Translations under genes and position numbers: made by a program
The notes under the pieces: generated by a model
Seen by the model: only the letters and a program-made list of their open reading frames with translations
Told to the model about the DNA's origin: nothing
The model's database searches: none
Assembly: GCA_022453515.1 (NCBI GenBank)
Contig: JAJNNY010000016.1
Location: forward strand, 248,001 to 312,000
Length of the DNA stretch: 64,000 bases
Origin: Astrocystis sublimbata
Taxonomy: Eukaryota > Ascomycota > Sordariomycetes > Xylariales > Xylariaceae
Reading direction: 5' to 3'
In this document: one piece after another, positions 11,701-22,539 of the stretch
Numbering within the stretch: the first letter of the stretch is position 1
Layout of the letters: every line of letters starts with the position of its first letter

Positions 11701-14700
11701 TGGTCTTACCATCGACAGACAAACGTTCTAGTTGGGCCGGCCCCGTCAAACTTCAGGTGGGACTGCATCTACGTCTATTACATACCTAATGGTAGGTACT
11801 CGTAGGCAAGAAAGGGCATGGGTGCCCTAATGACTGACCAGCGGAAGCCCAGAACTGACCATTCAACAGCATGCAGCAACTTGACCTCCATCTTCGATGT
11901 GGATGCGGGCTACATAGTGCGTCTGACGTGCATATGAGGTTAGGTGTGATCTAAGGACGAGTACTCGTCAGGTACCTCCCGCTCGCCTCCTCGACCCCAG
12001 AAGTCCTACATACTCGTCGATGCAGCCGCATTGCACACTAGCTGTGAACTGCACACTACTCGAGTATCTACTACGAGTACGAGCATTTTATACAATGCCG
12101 TATCCCATCTGAATTTTGACAGTTGCTGTGGTGTGTTTGCTCAGAGGCAGAGTTGAGCATGTTGTATTACCTGTGACCCAGCTGCTGGCAGCATTGCGGT
12201 CGGGAATTTCCCCAAATAGTCAGACAGTTGATATGGCTGGGGAGATGATGACGCCTGAGTGCGTTGTCTCGAGAGTCGCTTGCCTGCTCGCCTGCTTCCA
12301 TGTCTCGGTGGGCGGGCGTTGGAGGGTCTAAGATCAGCGTCTAGTATGGTGGGGAAGCGGAGGCCTCATGTAGGGTTGTTAAATATGGCCAAATAGAGCC
12401 GTAAAGTGGGAAAGAGCCCAAGGCAAAGAACAGGAATGGAACGGCGTCTCTCACGTGCCTCGTCGTCAGCAGACGCATCTCTCTGGCTTGACCTTACTAT
12501 ATGGGTAAGCAAAGGCGCAATGTACATACATGGATCGCAGGTGACGACCCAATGTCATAAGTTATGCTACTATCAGGATCTTCAAGATGCCGGCTGCAAG
12601 GTGGCCTCGTCCCCATACCTTTAGCCTCTGGGTACACGATACCGAATTCGCAGATACGAGCGTGACGAGTCAATGAGAGTGAGGCGTTTTCGCCTTACGT
12701 CGGTAGGAGGCGCGTGTACTATGTAATTAATTGTAATAGTACGAGTGAACAGCAAGCACAGTTGCAGTGATAGAAACAACCCGCATCATGATTTCACTCC
12801 GATGGGTCTGCTTTGTGTTGAGTGCTGATGAATTCGATAAGTATGAGGGCGGAACATGCGGCGGCGACGGCAGAGGATGGCGAGAAGGGTACCTACTAGG
12901 CATCCCGTCTGGGCTCGCTAGGTACCGTATTAGCGCAGCTTAGGTAGGCTAGGCGACATTCGCACACCAATCACGATGCGCCCAGTGAGAGCGATAATAT
13001 GGGTCAGCAAGGCCGCTATGCGCTTTCATTGGAGGTCAATGCTATCGACAGCTGGTCTATGCTCGGTCTATGTACTCCGCGGCCGCCTCACTAGCACATA
13101 CTGAGCAGGACGCTTGAGCAATGGGACGTGCAGGCGCAGGGACTACGAGTATGGCCCATGCCCGGCCTCCATCTGCAGCGACACTACTGTATGAAGCTCT
13201 TCAGCCGCCTCCAAGCTTCACCCACCTTGCAGCGCTCCAAAGCCCAACCCCAAACCTACCTAACCCGAACCTGCCTGCCCAATCTCTGGGACATGCTCGT
13301 GCTCAATGTCACCCATCCATCAGCCATGACAGTGACACACGTGCTGTCGAAGGGGAAAGGGTACTCTCCTCAGCCTGAGAGATTGTCCCAGTGTGCCAGT
13401 ATGGCGCCTTGTCTCCCGCGCCATCCAGCTGTTTCGTCAAAGATAGCAGATCGTAGATCAACGGGCGAGGTGTGTTCTTTTCCTTCTTTTCTCCTTCTTT
13501 TTTGGATCTGGTACGAAGGACGTGGAGAGGGTGTCGAGTGTCTTCTCTTTAATGTTCCGAACGTCCGTGACGGCAGCATAGTATCCATGGTTCTTGTTCG
13601 TCAACGCGGAGGCTTAGCGTACGAGTACATGCTGCAAGGTGCGTGCCCTATACCCCAATATCCCTGGTCCCAATCGACTAGGTTCAGTCGGATCACCCTT
13701 ATGACGACTTTCTCAGACAGTTCAGACAGTCGTGGTCAGTCAGATCCGATCGTGATCGCATTGTTGTGTCACGAATGTGCCACAGGCAGAGAGGTAAGGG
13801 GTTACGGGAAACGCGCGACTGGTCGTTGTTCTCCATCGGTGATCAAATCTCATATCAGCCGCCCCCGTCAGTGAGGTGGTTAGTCGGGCGGCTGGGGGCC
13901 GTTGAGCCGCCCACTGAGCCGCATCTTGTTTACGCTCGATCCTCTCACTCTCAAGTCTCTTTGTACTTTGCTGGTCAGTCCTGCGCCATGATCAAAAGGT
14001 ACTTCACGCATGCTTCATGCTGTACACCAAGCATTACCTACATGTTCCACGGGGATCTAAACCCAGGTAGGCAGGTAGTCAATTCTCCCACGACCACTCC
14101 AACCTCGAACGATCCACTCGGGAATGTGGTGGACGAGATCAATTGCCAGAGCTGAGGAAATGTCGAACCTCGACGACGCCTATCGCTTCCGAACAGTCGC
14201 GCTGGTTTGGTTATCATCTCCTCCTCACCGCACCTTGGCCTTACCTCTCTATTCACTCCCATTCTACCTACCTACACCGTCTTTTCCTTTGGTGGGTCCC
14301 AAACTACTGGCGCTACTAGCAGTCAACGAGTTATCCGCCTTTGGGGCGGCGCACATGGACGAAGTGAATATTTCAAATGCTGCTAACGAAATCGAGCTAG
14401 GAACTCCTCCTCGACTGTCGGTTTCATATGGTTTGTCTCAGAAAACTACCGAGGCTACTACGATCCGGTACCTTGGCCAACGGCTTGAATCAAGATGCAT
14501 GTTCGGTGTGCCAAGGATGGATAGATGTAAATTACTAGGCCTTGAGCAAACAAACGCATGTTCAAGCGGCTTGGGGTTCGTTATCATTTCGGCCGTTCGT
14601 CTCCGCTCCGGAGCCCTTCTCCATTGTCAATGCTGAGGTAAACCCCTATGTTCGATCATCCATAGCAATGAGGACATCAGCGACAATCATATCAGTACAT

Positions 14701-15642
14701 TAACATCCCAGCACTCACTTCAGCACCGATGTCCTAAGGCAGGTAAATTCGAATGACAAGTATATGACTTCCATTCTTATTTGTGCTTGGCTGGGAACAT
14801 ACACCAGTAGCTTCGACTCACATATGCCTCGGTACAGAAGCAGGGTCAGAGGAAACCCACACGCATTCAACAAGCTGACCTTCGATGCTCGGATGGATAG
14901 AGATCTGTTGAGCCTTGATGGTGTGTGGGGTATGTGTGGTATTACGCATATTATCTGCTCTGTAGTCAGCTCCAATTCTATAGAACCCCTTGTGATGAAG
15001 AACAAGCATTTCCAACTCTACTGGTATGGCATCAAGGCTAAGGTTACCTAATTCGTTACAGCTACGTGACTATAAGGTATCTTGTGCTCCACCAAAAGTC
15101 AGGGTACCGAGCTTGGGGCTTGGATCGAACTACTACTTTGGCCTCCCCGCATCCAAATGAGGTCTAAAATCGTTCAGACTGGCGGCGTTGCATCATGGCG
15201 ACGCTACTATGGTGCTCGCTAAGGATGGGCATTGGTTGGCGGACCGAATACTATCGTACACAAGAATATAAAAAGCAGCCGACATCGCTCCTTTGTGCCC
15301 CATATTCGACGCACCTGATCTAAAGTGTCGTAAAATTAACATAGAAATAAGCGGTACGTACTAAGTAACTTTGGATGACAGCCATAAGTTCTCCGTTTTC
15401 CAAGGCGGAGGTGAATTGGTTAGATAACCAATAAGTCTCGAGACTGGGAGGAGGTGAAATTTGCAGCCATTGTTCAACGTTGCGCAGTACCTAGTCGTTG
15501 TTGCACAATATTTTCACTCGGAGAGTCGGAGAGGGTCCGACGGCGGTTTTATCGGGTCACACGCCATTTGAAAGACACGATCTAGGCGCCTTTAGATTGT
15601 AATAAAATTGGACGGTGCAAGTTTTCTGCGTGACGAGCCAAT

Positions 15643-17277
15643 ATGGAATTGCCAGAAACAATGAATGCGGTCGTCTTTGACGGGCCATACAAGGTATGTA
15701 TCAAAACTTGCGGTGCCGGATATTTTTGTCCCATTGTGTCGCCTAGTCTAGCACTTTCTACGATATGGAGGTTGGGAAACTCGACTGACATGGTTTTGCG
15801 AAGGTGTCACTGCAGAAAAGACCGGTACCCAAGAGTAGGCGAGCCTATCCACACTACCTTGTCCAATGTCCCTTATCTTCTAACTTGTCACGTTTTCTTC
15901 GACACCTACCCACTACCCACTGTCTATCTTGCTTGTGCTGACGTAAAAGTAGTTCAGGACGATGAGGATATCGTCGTGAAGGTTCTTGCGGCTGGGCTTT
16001 GTGGGTCGTATGTTTCTTCTTATATTCCTCGATACTCCCTTGCGAGTTCGTCATGTTTGTATGAAAAGATGATTTGACCGGATATAGGGAGTTGCACACG
16101 TTCAGAGGTCATGAACCAGCAGGGGCGGGTTTCAGTAAGTGAGAGAAGATCATAAACCTATCATCTGTTGCTGACCCCCTTTCCAGTTATGGGCCATGAG
16201 TTCACCGGCACTGTTGTTGCAACTGGCAAAAACGTAAAAACGGTCACAGTAGGCGATAAGGTTGTTACACCTTTCACGACCTCTTGGTATGGAAGGCTCC
16301 TGTATAGCCGAAGGTTGACCATCCAACTGACTTTCGTAGTATGAAATGCTTTTACTGCCGGCTTGGATATTCGTCCCGATGTGTGAACAGCCTTTTATTT
16401 GGCTCCGAGAAATTAGATGGGGCACAGGCGGACTACATACGAGTTCCCTTCGCGGATGGGACTGTGGTGAAGGCACCCGCGGAGATCGACGACAATGCCT
16501 TGATCCTGATGGCTGACATATTCCCTACCGGCTTTTTTGGAACAAGGAATGCTTTCAATGGCCTTGGGGCGCAAGATCCTACGGAAGCGACAGCTGTCGT
16601 GGTGGGCTGTGGCCCAGTAGGCTTGTGCGCACTGATTGCTGCACTTGAATACAAGCCAAAACATCTTTTCGCCATCGACAGCGTAGATGGCAGGCTGGAT
16701 AATGCTCGGAGGCTAGGAGCCGAGCCATTGAATTTCAGGGATGACCCCGAAGGAATGGTCAAGCGGATCAAAGAAGTGACGGAAGGACGCGGTGCAGATG
16801 TGGTAATAGAGGTAGTGGGCTTGAAACCAGCACTGAGAACTGCGTATGATGTTGTGAGGCCGTTTGGATTTATCAGCAGCATTGGTGTTCATAACTCCGA
16901 TGTACGCGAGTTCACCATTCACACCACATCGCCTGAGCCATTTGCTAACTGCTGTCTAGATGCCATTCACTGCCACTGACGGGTACGAGTATGTTGAAAC
17001 CCAGCCCGACCACCATATGTCAGCACTGACCGCAGCGTAGCAAAAATGTTCGCATACAGATGGGCAGGTGTCCAGTTCGATCAATTTTCCCCGACGCACT
17101 GAAGGTTCTTGCTAAGACTCAGCACAAATTCAAGTATGCAAGCTCTATGTTTCGAGACGTTCTTCGCTAACGTTTCGAAGCTTCATGTTTGATAAGATAA
17201 TGCCGCTCGCGGATGCGGTTTCGGGGTACGCAATCTACAACGAAATGCAGGTGCAGAAGGTGATATTCAAGCCTTGA
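15643..17277 (+). CDS. Zinc-dependent medium-chain alcohol dehydrogenase, nine exons
   Basis: Seen: exons 15643-15693, 15804-15834, 15950-16007, 16088-16134, 16187-16286, 16340-16901, 16960-16988, 17041-17133 and 17181-17277 join without a stop into 355 residues. Every intron has GT-AG ends and every phase matches. Catalytic zinc ligands are C45 (GLCGS), H66 and E67 (MGHEFTG). Structural zinc cysteines C96, C99, C102 and C110 form CX2CX2CX7C. GCGPVG at 185-190 is the nucleotide-binding glycine motif. Known: this is the zinc branch of the medium-chain dehydrogenase/reductase superfamily, NAD(P)-dependent oxidoreductases. The substrate cannot be told. Odd: eight introns in 1.6 kb, with exons as short as 29 and 31 bp, unlike every neighbour. 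It converges on SEN15, 45 bp away. Confidence 0.88.
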
Positions 17278-17322
17278 GCAGCAGGTCGTGGGCAGATGCA
17301 AACGCGTCATGGTTGACCAGAG

Positions 17323-17757
17323 CTAATTCTGCCGCGGTTTGACAATTCCATCGTGTAAATGATAATAGACCACTGTAGAATCTGGGTGTAGTACAGCCAG
17401 CACGATCCTTTTGGCACGCCCCGGCTGAGTCGAAGGTTGTGCAGGGAGTGAATCAAAGACAGTCGAAAACGCCTCGAGGGACCACTTCTCAGAAATATGC
17501 GTGGGTAGAACCCATTCGGTCTCGGGAGTATTGAGCAATGCCCCAGTTGGCACGGTACTCGCCCGCACCATCGCGATCTGATCGTCTGGATGCACGTACA
17601 ACCGCTGCGGTGGTAGGCCCGAGATCATTGGTCGCATGAGAGATTCCGAGCTGGTCGAGGAGTGAGTCCGGACTTGGAGCTCGGTCCAGTCATGTTGATA
17701 CTTGAGATTGTCAAGAACTGTATCCGCCAGCTGCGGACCGTAACCCCTCTCTGCCAT
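17323..17757 (-). CDS. SEN15: tRNA-splicing endonuclease subunit Sen15
   Basis: Seen: an intronless frame of 144 residues from ATG 17757 to the TAG at 17325-17323. The body has WVLPTHISEKWSLEAFSTVFD and a terminal block VVYYHLHDGIVKPRQN. Known: both are hallmarks of Sen15, the small structural subunit of the heterotetrameric tRNA-splicing endonuclease (Sen2/Sen15/Sen34/Sen54), which excises introns from pre-tRNAs. Sen15 pairs with Sen34 and carries no catalytic triad. The frame stays open upstream to a GTG at 17802, but the first ATG gives the expected N-terminus and a length near that of the yeast protein. An intron-bearing tRNA-Leu, a substrate class of this enzyme, lies about 280 bp away, which I take as coincidence. 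Confidence 0.88.
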   Translation of the reverse strand: MAERGYGPQLADTVLDNLKYQHDWTELQVRTHSSTSSESLMRPMISGLPPQRLYVHPDDQIAMVRASTVPTGALLNTPETEWVLPTHISEKWSLEAFSTVFDSLPAQPSTQPGRAKRIVLAVLHPDSTVVYYHLHDGIVKPRQN

Positions 17758-18040
17758 GGTAATCTGCAGTTGTAACTTATGGTGATGGTGTTGGTTGAGC
17801 ACATGTGTGATTAAAATGATGCAAGAGGGCCAGGAGGGCCAGGATGCCTGGCGGGATTGGATCCATGCCAGGTGATAGATTGGCTGCAGTGTGAGTGTGG
17901 GTCAGCATGAGAACCCTGATGGGTCTCGATGGGTCATTATCGCACCCTTCCTCACCTTCCCCAGGTTTTGTATTCCTATCAGCTCACGGCGCTATCTAGC
18001 CAATGGTCTTAGACAGTTATAACGCCAGGGACTGTTCACA

Positions 18041-18138
18041 GGCAAGATGGCCGAGTTGGTTATGGCGTGAGGTTAAGGTCACCTTAGCACAATTTCCTCA
18101 TGGAGCAATCCGCGTGGGTTCAAGTCCCACTCTTGTCA
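18041..18138 (+). tRNA. tRNA-Leu(AAG) with a 16-base intron
   Basis: Seen: the acceptor stem GGCAAGA (18041-18047) pairs with TCTTGTC (18131-18137, one G-T pair), and A18138 is the discriminator. The anticodon stem TGAGG (18068-18072) pairs with CCTCA (18096-18100). The loop starts TTAAGG with anticodon AAG at 18075-18077. An intron of about 16 bases (18079-18094) lies after position 37, the canonical site. A long variable arm (GGA/TCC) marks a type II tRNA. The T arm is GTGGG-TTCAAGT-CCCAC. The chain needs tRNA-splicing endonuclease. Six T residues at 18163-18168 are a plausible Pol III terminator. Confidence 0.94.
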
Positions 18139-20625
18139 GCAAATTCTTGAACCCGATAAGCATTTTTTGTTTAATTTCAAATCTTAACCCGAGAAGCATT
18201 GATTGCTAGGATAAATAAAGATCCTTAGATCTATAGGATATTCATATTTTGTCTATAAGCAAGATGTTTTAATCTTGCTCCTAACTTTGAAGAACTTATA
18301 AAGAAATATTATGTTTAGGTATTTTTAGGTTATCATAAAGTGATACATGTTGATAGTGCGTTCGAGATAGGAAGGCAGTTTATGGAAGATTAAGAATCCA
18401 AGCCGCCATCACAATGTTAGACAGTAAAAATGTAGGTTTATTACACTGTGAAATGTGACTACACATTTGACAATAGGTTTCCAGCACTTAACAGCTGCTA
18501 TTGTTCACATCACTGCTTTGTGCTTGCTTGCGCATTCTACAAATGGGCATCCGACTTCGGCTGAGTTATACCCATAAGTTATACTTCAAGCACTCTAGAT
18601 ATGCCTAGAAATGTTGATTTTAGGCCCTTGTGCTATTGAATACGATCTCTTAATCCCATGTGTCCTGTTTCCATGCATGTACTTGATTCCTTGCTCGATG
18701 CCACAAGTCCTTGGCAACGGCAAATACCGACAAGCACTCGGAGATTTAACCCAAAATCGGGGCTACCCATATGGAGGGAATCAGAAGACCGCCAGTTATT
18801 TTTCAGGTCTGCCCAGGTATTAAAAGTCTGGTCCATTCAGCCCGTCAACTATAATCAAATATTTAGATCATCTATGGCTTGTGTCGCTAGTAGGGCGATG
18901 GCCTCCTAGCTTAGCTTGGGCAATAATTGCGTATACTTATATTGCAGGTCGCAAATTATTGGCATCCGAATGAAGGGTGATTCATGGCTAGTTACTTGGT
19001 AATATGTATTGGGAAGATCTTGATATGAACATAGAAAGATCGTGCGGTCACTGAGGCACCTGTGTGTTGATTGGCGATGCGCATTTGAGGACATTGCTTA
19101 GATCTGTCTTGTCTTGTTGGATGATGCGCTTGCGATGCGGGCGATGTTGAAGTCAAAGTCCAGTGGTGAAGTGAAGATGCGATGCGGCCTTGTTTGGGTA
19201 AGGGTTGGCTGGAGTCTAGGCACTGAGGCGGAATTCTGGAACTTCCCGAGTTCCAGCCGCTTCAAGGTTGGCCATTCACGAACTTGGTTCAAGCCCGTTC
19301 TTTATTTGGAATTTGCTTGTGTCAAGCGAGCGAGCATCACCAAATGAACCGTACCTCAAAGCTTGGATCAAAAACAACGGGATGAGTGACCAAACTCCCT
19401 GCTGTTTGTTATTCCTGTTGATGATAGCCTGTCAGCGAGTCCCGGGTAATCATTACTGCTGCCGCTTCACAATAATACCAAGTCTGACTCGACCAAGACC
19501 ATCAACATATCTGATGAGCACTTGCGGCCACCGTGCCCAGCCAGTCGATTGCGAAGAATCGCGCGACGCTAGCTACTTTTGTTGAAGGGTTTTACATTGT
19601 AGTATACATCCATCTGTATGCGCTCTGTGCACTCTGCTGCATTATGAGGCTCAACCCATACTAACGTCATTGTTTGAGGGTACTGTGGTCAAATCTTGAT
19701 GTCGCGTGCAGACATCTCCGGACATATGTGTTTGCTTTGCCGTACGAACGGGTGTTTTTTAACCGTTACCATTTCTTTAATTTGAGATTGTAGCAAGGCC
19801 AAGTATAGATCTAAACCTTGCATGGTGCACATGGCTCAACATGGGAGGTCGAAGGAGCTGTGCTTTTCGTATATGTGTCCCCACAAATGGAGCCTTTTTC
19901 CAGAAATTGAGCCAATCATGCGAAGGCCGAGCCCAAGTCTATTCGCGAAATCGAAGCCATCACCATGGGGCCCTTACCCATCCCTTGGTAGTGCTGATGC
20001 AGTCTCGGTCTAGGTCTTGCTCTAAGACTAAAAACAGACAGCGAAAGACCATGAAGACACGAAAGAGCCATCTGCCAAGGGCCCCTCCCACTTCATACTG
20101 CTTCAATCTTACGCCCAATCCAGTAGGTACTTCGGCAAGTCTGGAACTATGCTGGTGGTACAGCAGCCACTGCCGGCGGGCGATGTGAAAATGGAATGGA
20201 AATGCTTCAGGAATATTCCGCGTGGACCGTGTACGAAATCAAGATGGGGTACAACAAAACCTACATCACTACCACCGCCCTTTCTGTGTAGCCCTCGCAC
20301 TTATGACTGTCCTGTTCCCCTCTAATACCATCTCGCAGTTATTTTATTTTATTTTATTTTATTTCAAGTCCCGCTTCGGCCTTTTGGCTTATTATTGTCT
20401 CGGCCTGTTCTCGTTCATCAGTCACAGATCGTACACTTTCGCCATTGCACGAGCGTTAAGCTACGAATGTCGGGAAATTTCACATAATATCTGGTTGAAT
20501 ACGCAAGCCCCAATTCTCTTGCAGAAAAGCCGCGAATCACGATACCGGCCGCTGGGGTTCGTGTCGATCATCACAACGGTTACCGGTGGGCTGGTCGTTG
20601 CAGCCAACTGCAGGAAACCTGCATA
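18139..20625. other. Gene-free region between tRNA-Leu and the DUF2985 gene
   Basis: No gene supported. About 18160-18560 is AT-rich and contains a perfect hairpin AAATGTG-ACTA-CACATTT at 18451-18468, so a degraded insertion next to the tRNA is possible but unproven. An (ATTTT)n run sits at 20341-20363. The last few hundred bases should be the promoter and leader of the downstream gene. Confidence 0.5.
20341..20363. repeat. (ATTTT)n microsatellite
   Basis: Four to five ATTTT units upstream of the DUF2985 gene. Confidence 0.85.
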
Positions 20626-21726
20626 ATGGGTTCGGAACTTCCCACTGATGGGATCTCAGTGCCCACAAAGGACACAACACGTGCAATAGTCGAGCGAACA
20701 ACATCACTATCGTCCTCTGTCGAGCAACACGACAATCTTGTTAGCCAGAGACCACAGGTTGCGCCGAATCAATCCAATGTGCCTATCAACAATGCAACTG
20801 GAACGGGGGAGTATGCCAATGGGTATCACTTCCCGCCCAAGTATTCATTAAAGGAACAGTTCCAGCACGCTATAGTTTGGTATTGGGACTTCTACAATAC
20901 GGGATTTGGCCTGTTCTTCACGATTTATGCGCTTAATGTCATTGGTTGGGGCCTGATGATAGTTCTACTGCTGGGTAGCGTATCGCCTGCGATGTGCTGG
21001 GTGGACGGATTCTTCGATTGCGACAACATCAACTCACCGCGCCGGATATGGATCGAGATTGACTCGCAGGTCTTGACAGCGCTCTTCAGTGCGACAGGGT
21101 TCGGGTTAGCACCCTGGCGTTTCCGCGACCTTTATTTGGTGCTCCGCTACCGTGTCAACAAGGACCGGAAAGCCCTGCGAAGGCTGGCAGGAGTCCACCG
21201 GCACTGGCTCCGCCTCGAGGGCTCCCAAGAGCTCCCATCGAGCCTCGGCCCCAAGAATATCGGCGAAGCCAGCGTTCCTTATGATACTAGCAACCTTCCA
21301 TTCCCTTTAGAAACCATGCCGGACCCGCCACCAACTGGCATCCGAGCGCCAGCCTCGGAGCTCTGGAAGATGGACTTCATCGCTTGGCTTAATTTCTGGT
21401 ACATCATATTCCAAGCCTTCTTGTCCTACTATATGTGGAAGATGAGCCGGTATGACAGACCGCCATGGACGACAGGCTTGTTCTTTGCCCTGACTTTAAT
21501 TACGTCCTCCTCAGCGGGCATCCTAGAGGCGCGTCAGGTGATGACCGTGAGGGCAATAGAAGGAGTGCAGCTGACGAAGCGCGACAGAGAGCGGCTGGCC
21601 CGCGACAAGGAGTTGGGAATCCCCCATTACAACAATATCAAAGACAAGGACCCTGAGGAGGGCGCGAGAAGGAAGAAGAACCACTCATCACATGGCGAGA
21701 AGCCGTCAACTGGCAGCGCCGCTTGA
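20626..21726 (+). CDS. DUF2985 family integral membrane protein
   Basis: Seen: an intronless frame of 366 residues. Residues 1-60 are polar. GYHFPPKYSLKEQ at about 67-79 leads into a first hydrophobic segment near 100-120. Next comes a loop with DCDNINSPRRIWIEIDSQVL and a second hydrophobic stretch (ALFSATGFGLAPWRFRDLY). A Pro-rich linker follows, then two further hydrophobic segments around 250-300. The tail is charged, Lys/Arg/Glu-rich. Known: the block SPRRIWIEIDSQ..TALF...GFGLAPWRFRDLY is the signature of DUF2985, a fungal membrane family of unknown function. Inference: four or so membrane passes, with the charged tail cytosolic. ATG 20626 is the first Met of a well-formed N-terminus. No function is claimed. 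Confidence 0.86.
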   Translation: MGSELPTDGISVPTKDTTRAIVERTTSLSSSVEQHDNLVSQRPQVAPNQSNVPINNATGTGEYANGYHFPPKYSLKEQFQHAIVWYWDFYNTGFGLFFTIYALNVIGWGLMIVLLLGSVSPAMCWVDGFFDCDNINSPRRIWIEIDSQVLTALFSATGFGLAPWRFRDLYLVLRYRVNKDRKALRRLAGVHRHWLRLEGSQELPSSLGPKNIGEASVPYDTSNLPFPLETMPDPPPTGIRAPASELWKMDFIAWLNFWYIIFQAFLSYYMWKMSRYDRPPWTTGLFFALTLITSSSAGILEARQVMTVRAIEGVQLTKRDRERLARDKELGIPHYNNIKDKDPEEGARRKKNHSSHGEKPSTGSAA

Positions 21727-22539
21727 TTCCGCATGAGTGGTAGTTTGACTGGCCAGTTAGATGGTTAGATGGTTAGATAGTTGGCGAGTTGGCTAAATGG
21801 ATATTGTGTACATATTGCTTTGGCTCTTGAAGCGAGGCGCTTCGGACATGGGAACTCTGGATTGAAGCATCGTTTGGTTATGGTATATAGAGTCTCCACT
21901 GGAGAATACCTAGGTACGCATCGAGCTACCTATTCAGATATATACTAGATATAGGGAATAGAACTGCTTTTAGGAATGCTGGCCAATACGCTTTCCGAAC
22001 ACACCGGCACTCGGAGACTATCCGATGGATGGAAGAGACAATAGGTTGCATACCTACTACGGCTTGGTCATATTGGCGCCGCGTAGTAACCCATAGTACA
22101 CTCGGGAGAGGTTTGGCAGCGAAGATCCCAGATCACATGCTCACCTGGGCAGTGTCCCTGGGGGGCCTGGATGGTCTCGGATGGTCACGTTCAGTTCAGG
22201 AGCCCGGGCGGCGTTATCAGCTGATAAGGTGCGCTATGTACATGTAGTATGTACCTGCCTAAGACTGGAATACATGGGTGTCAGTCAATCTGGGGGCCTG
22301 GCGAGCCTGGCATCTGGGTGCATGCTACGTAAGATGTACCGGTTACCTCCCGCTGTAGGTAGGTAGTCCCTAGACTGGCCCACTGGCTGGGCCGCCTAAT
22401 CCGTCGCCTTTACATCATTCGGCATCGCCATCGTCGTCGTTCAGCCCATCCATTCTTTCATACCTATTCAAGTCATTTCTTTCTTTTCCAGCTATAAGCC
22501 GCGTCTTGTCCATCTGGCGAACTGCTGGCCCACTACACG
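21727..22539. other. Intergenic region between DUF2985 and SLC35F6-like genes
   Basis: No gene seen. Contains TTAGATGG-type short repeats near 21760-21780. A TC-rich stretch at about 22465-22495 lies just upstream of the next start codon and is a plausible fungal core-promoter or leader feature. Confidence 0.5.

Larger units (their letters stand above)
7524..15642. other. About 8 kb without a supportable gene
   Basis: Both strands carry many overlapping ORFs of 60-250 codons, but none shows a family motif or a consistent exon structure. The part next to the C2H2 gene (7524 to about 8900) probably contains its promoter and leader. The block holds CT and CTG microsatellites, TAGGTA arrays, GC-rich imperfect repeats at 9050-9220 and a CGTTCAG repeat at about 9940-9960. 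A perfect 14-bp palindrome, CAGCTAGCTAGCTG, lies at 8237-8250. Confidence 0.5.

Noticed and set aside
13128..13874. 248-codon frame on the plus strand
   Set aside because: No ATG at its beginning, no motif, random-looking composition, and overlapping ORFs in other frames.
20373..20389. GCTTCGGCCTTTTGGCT matches the 5' end of U2 snRNA
   Set aside because: The match ends after 17 bases; the branch-point-pairing GTGTAGTATCTG segment and Sm site are missing, so it is not a U2 gene.
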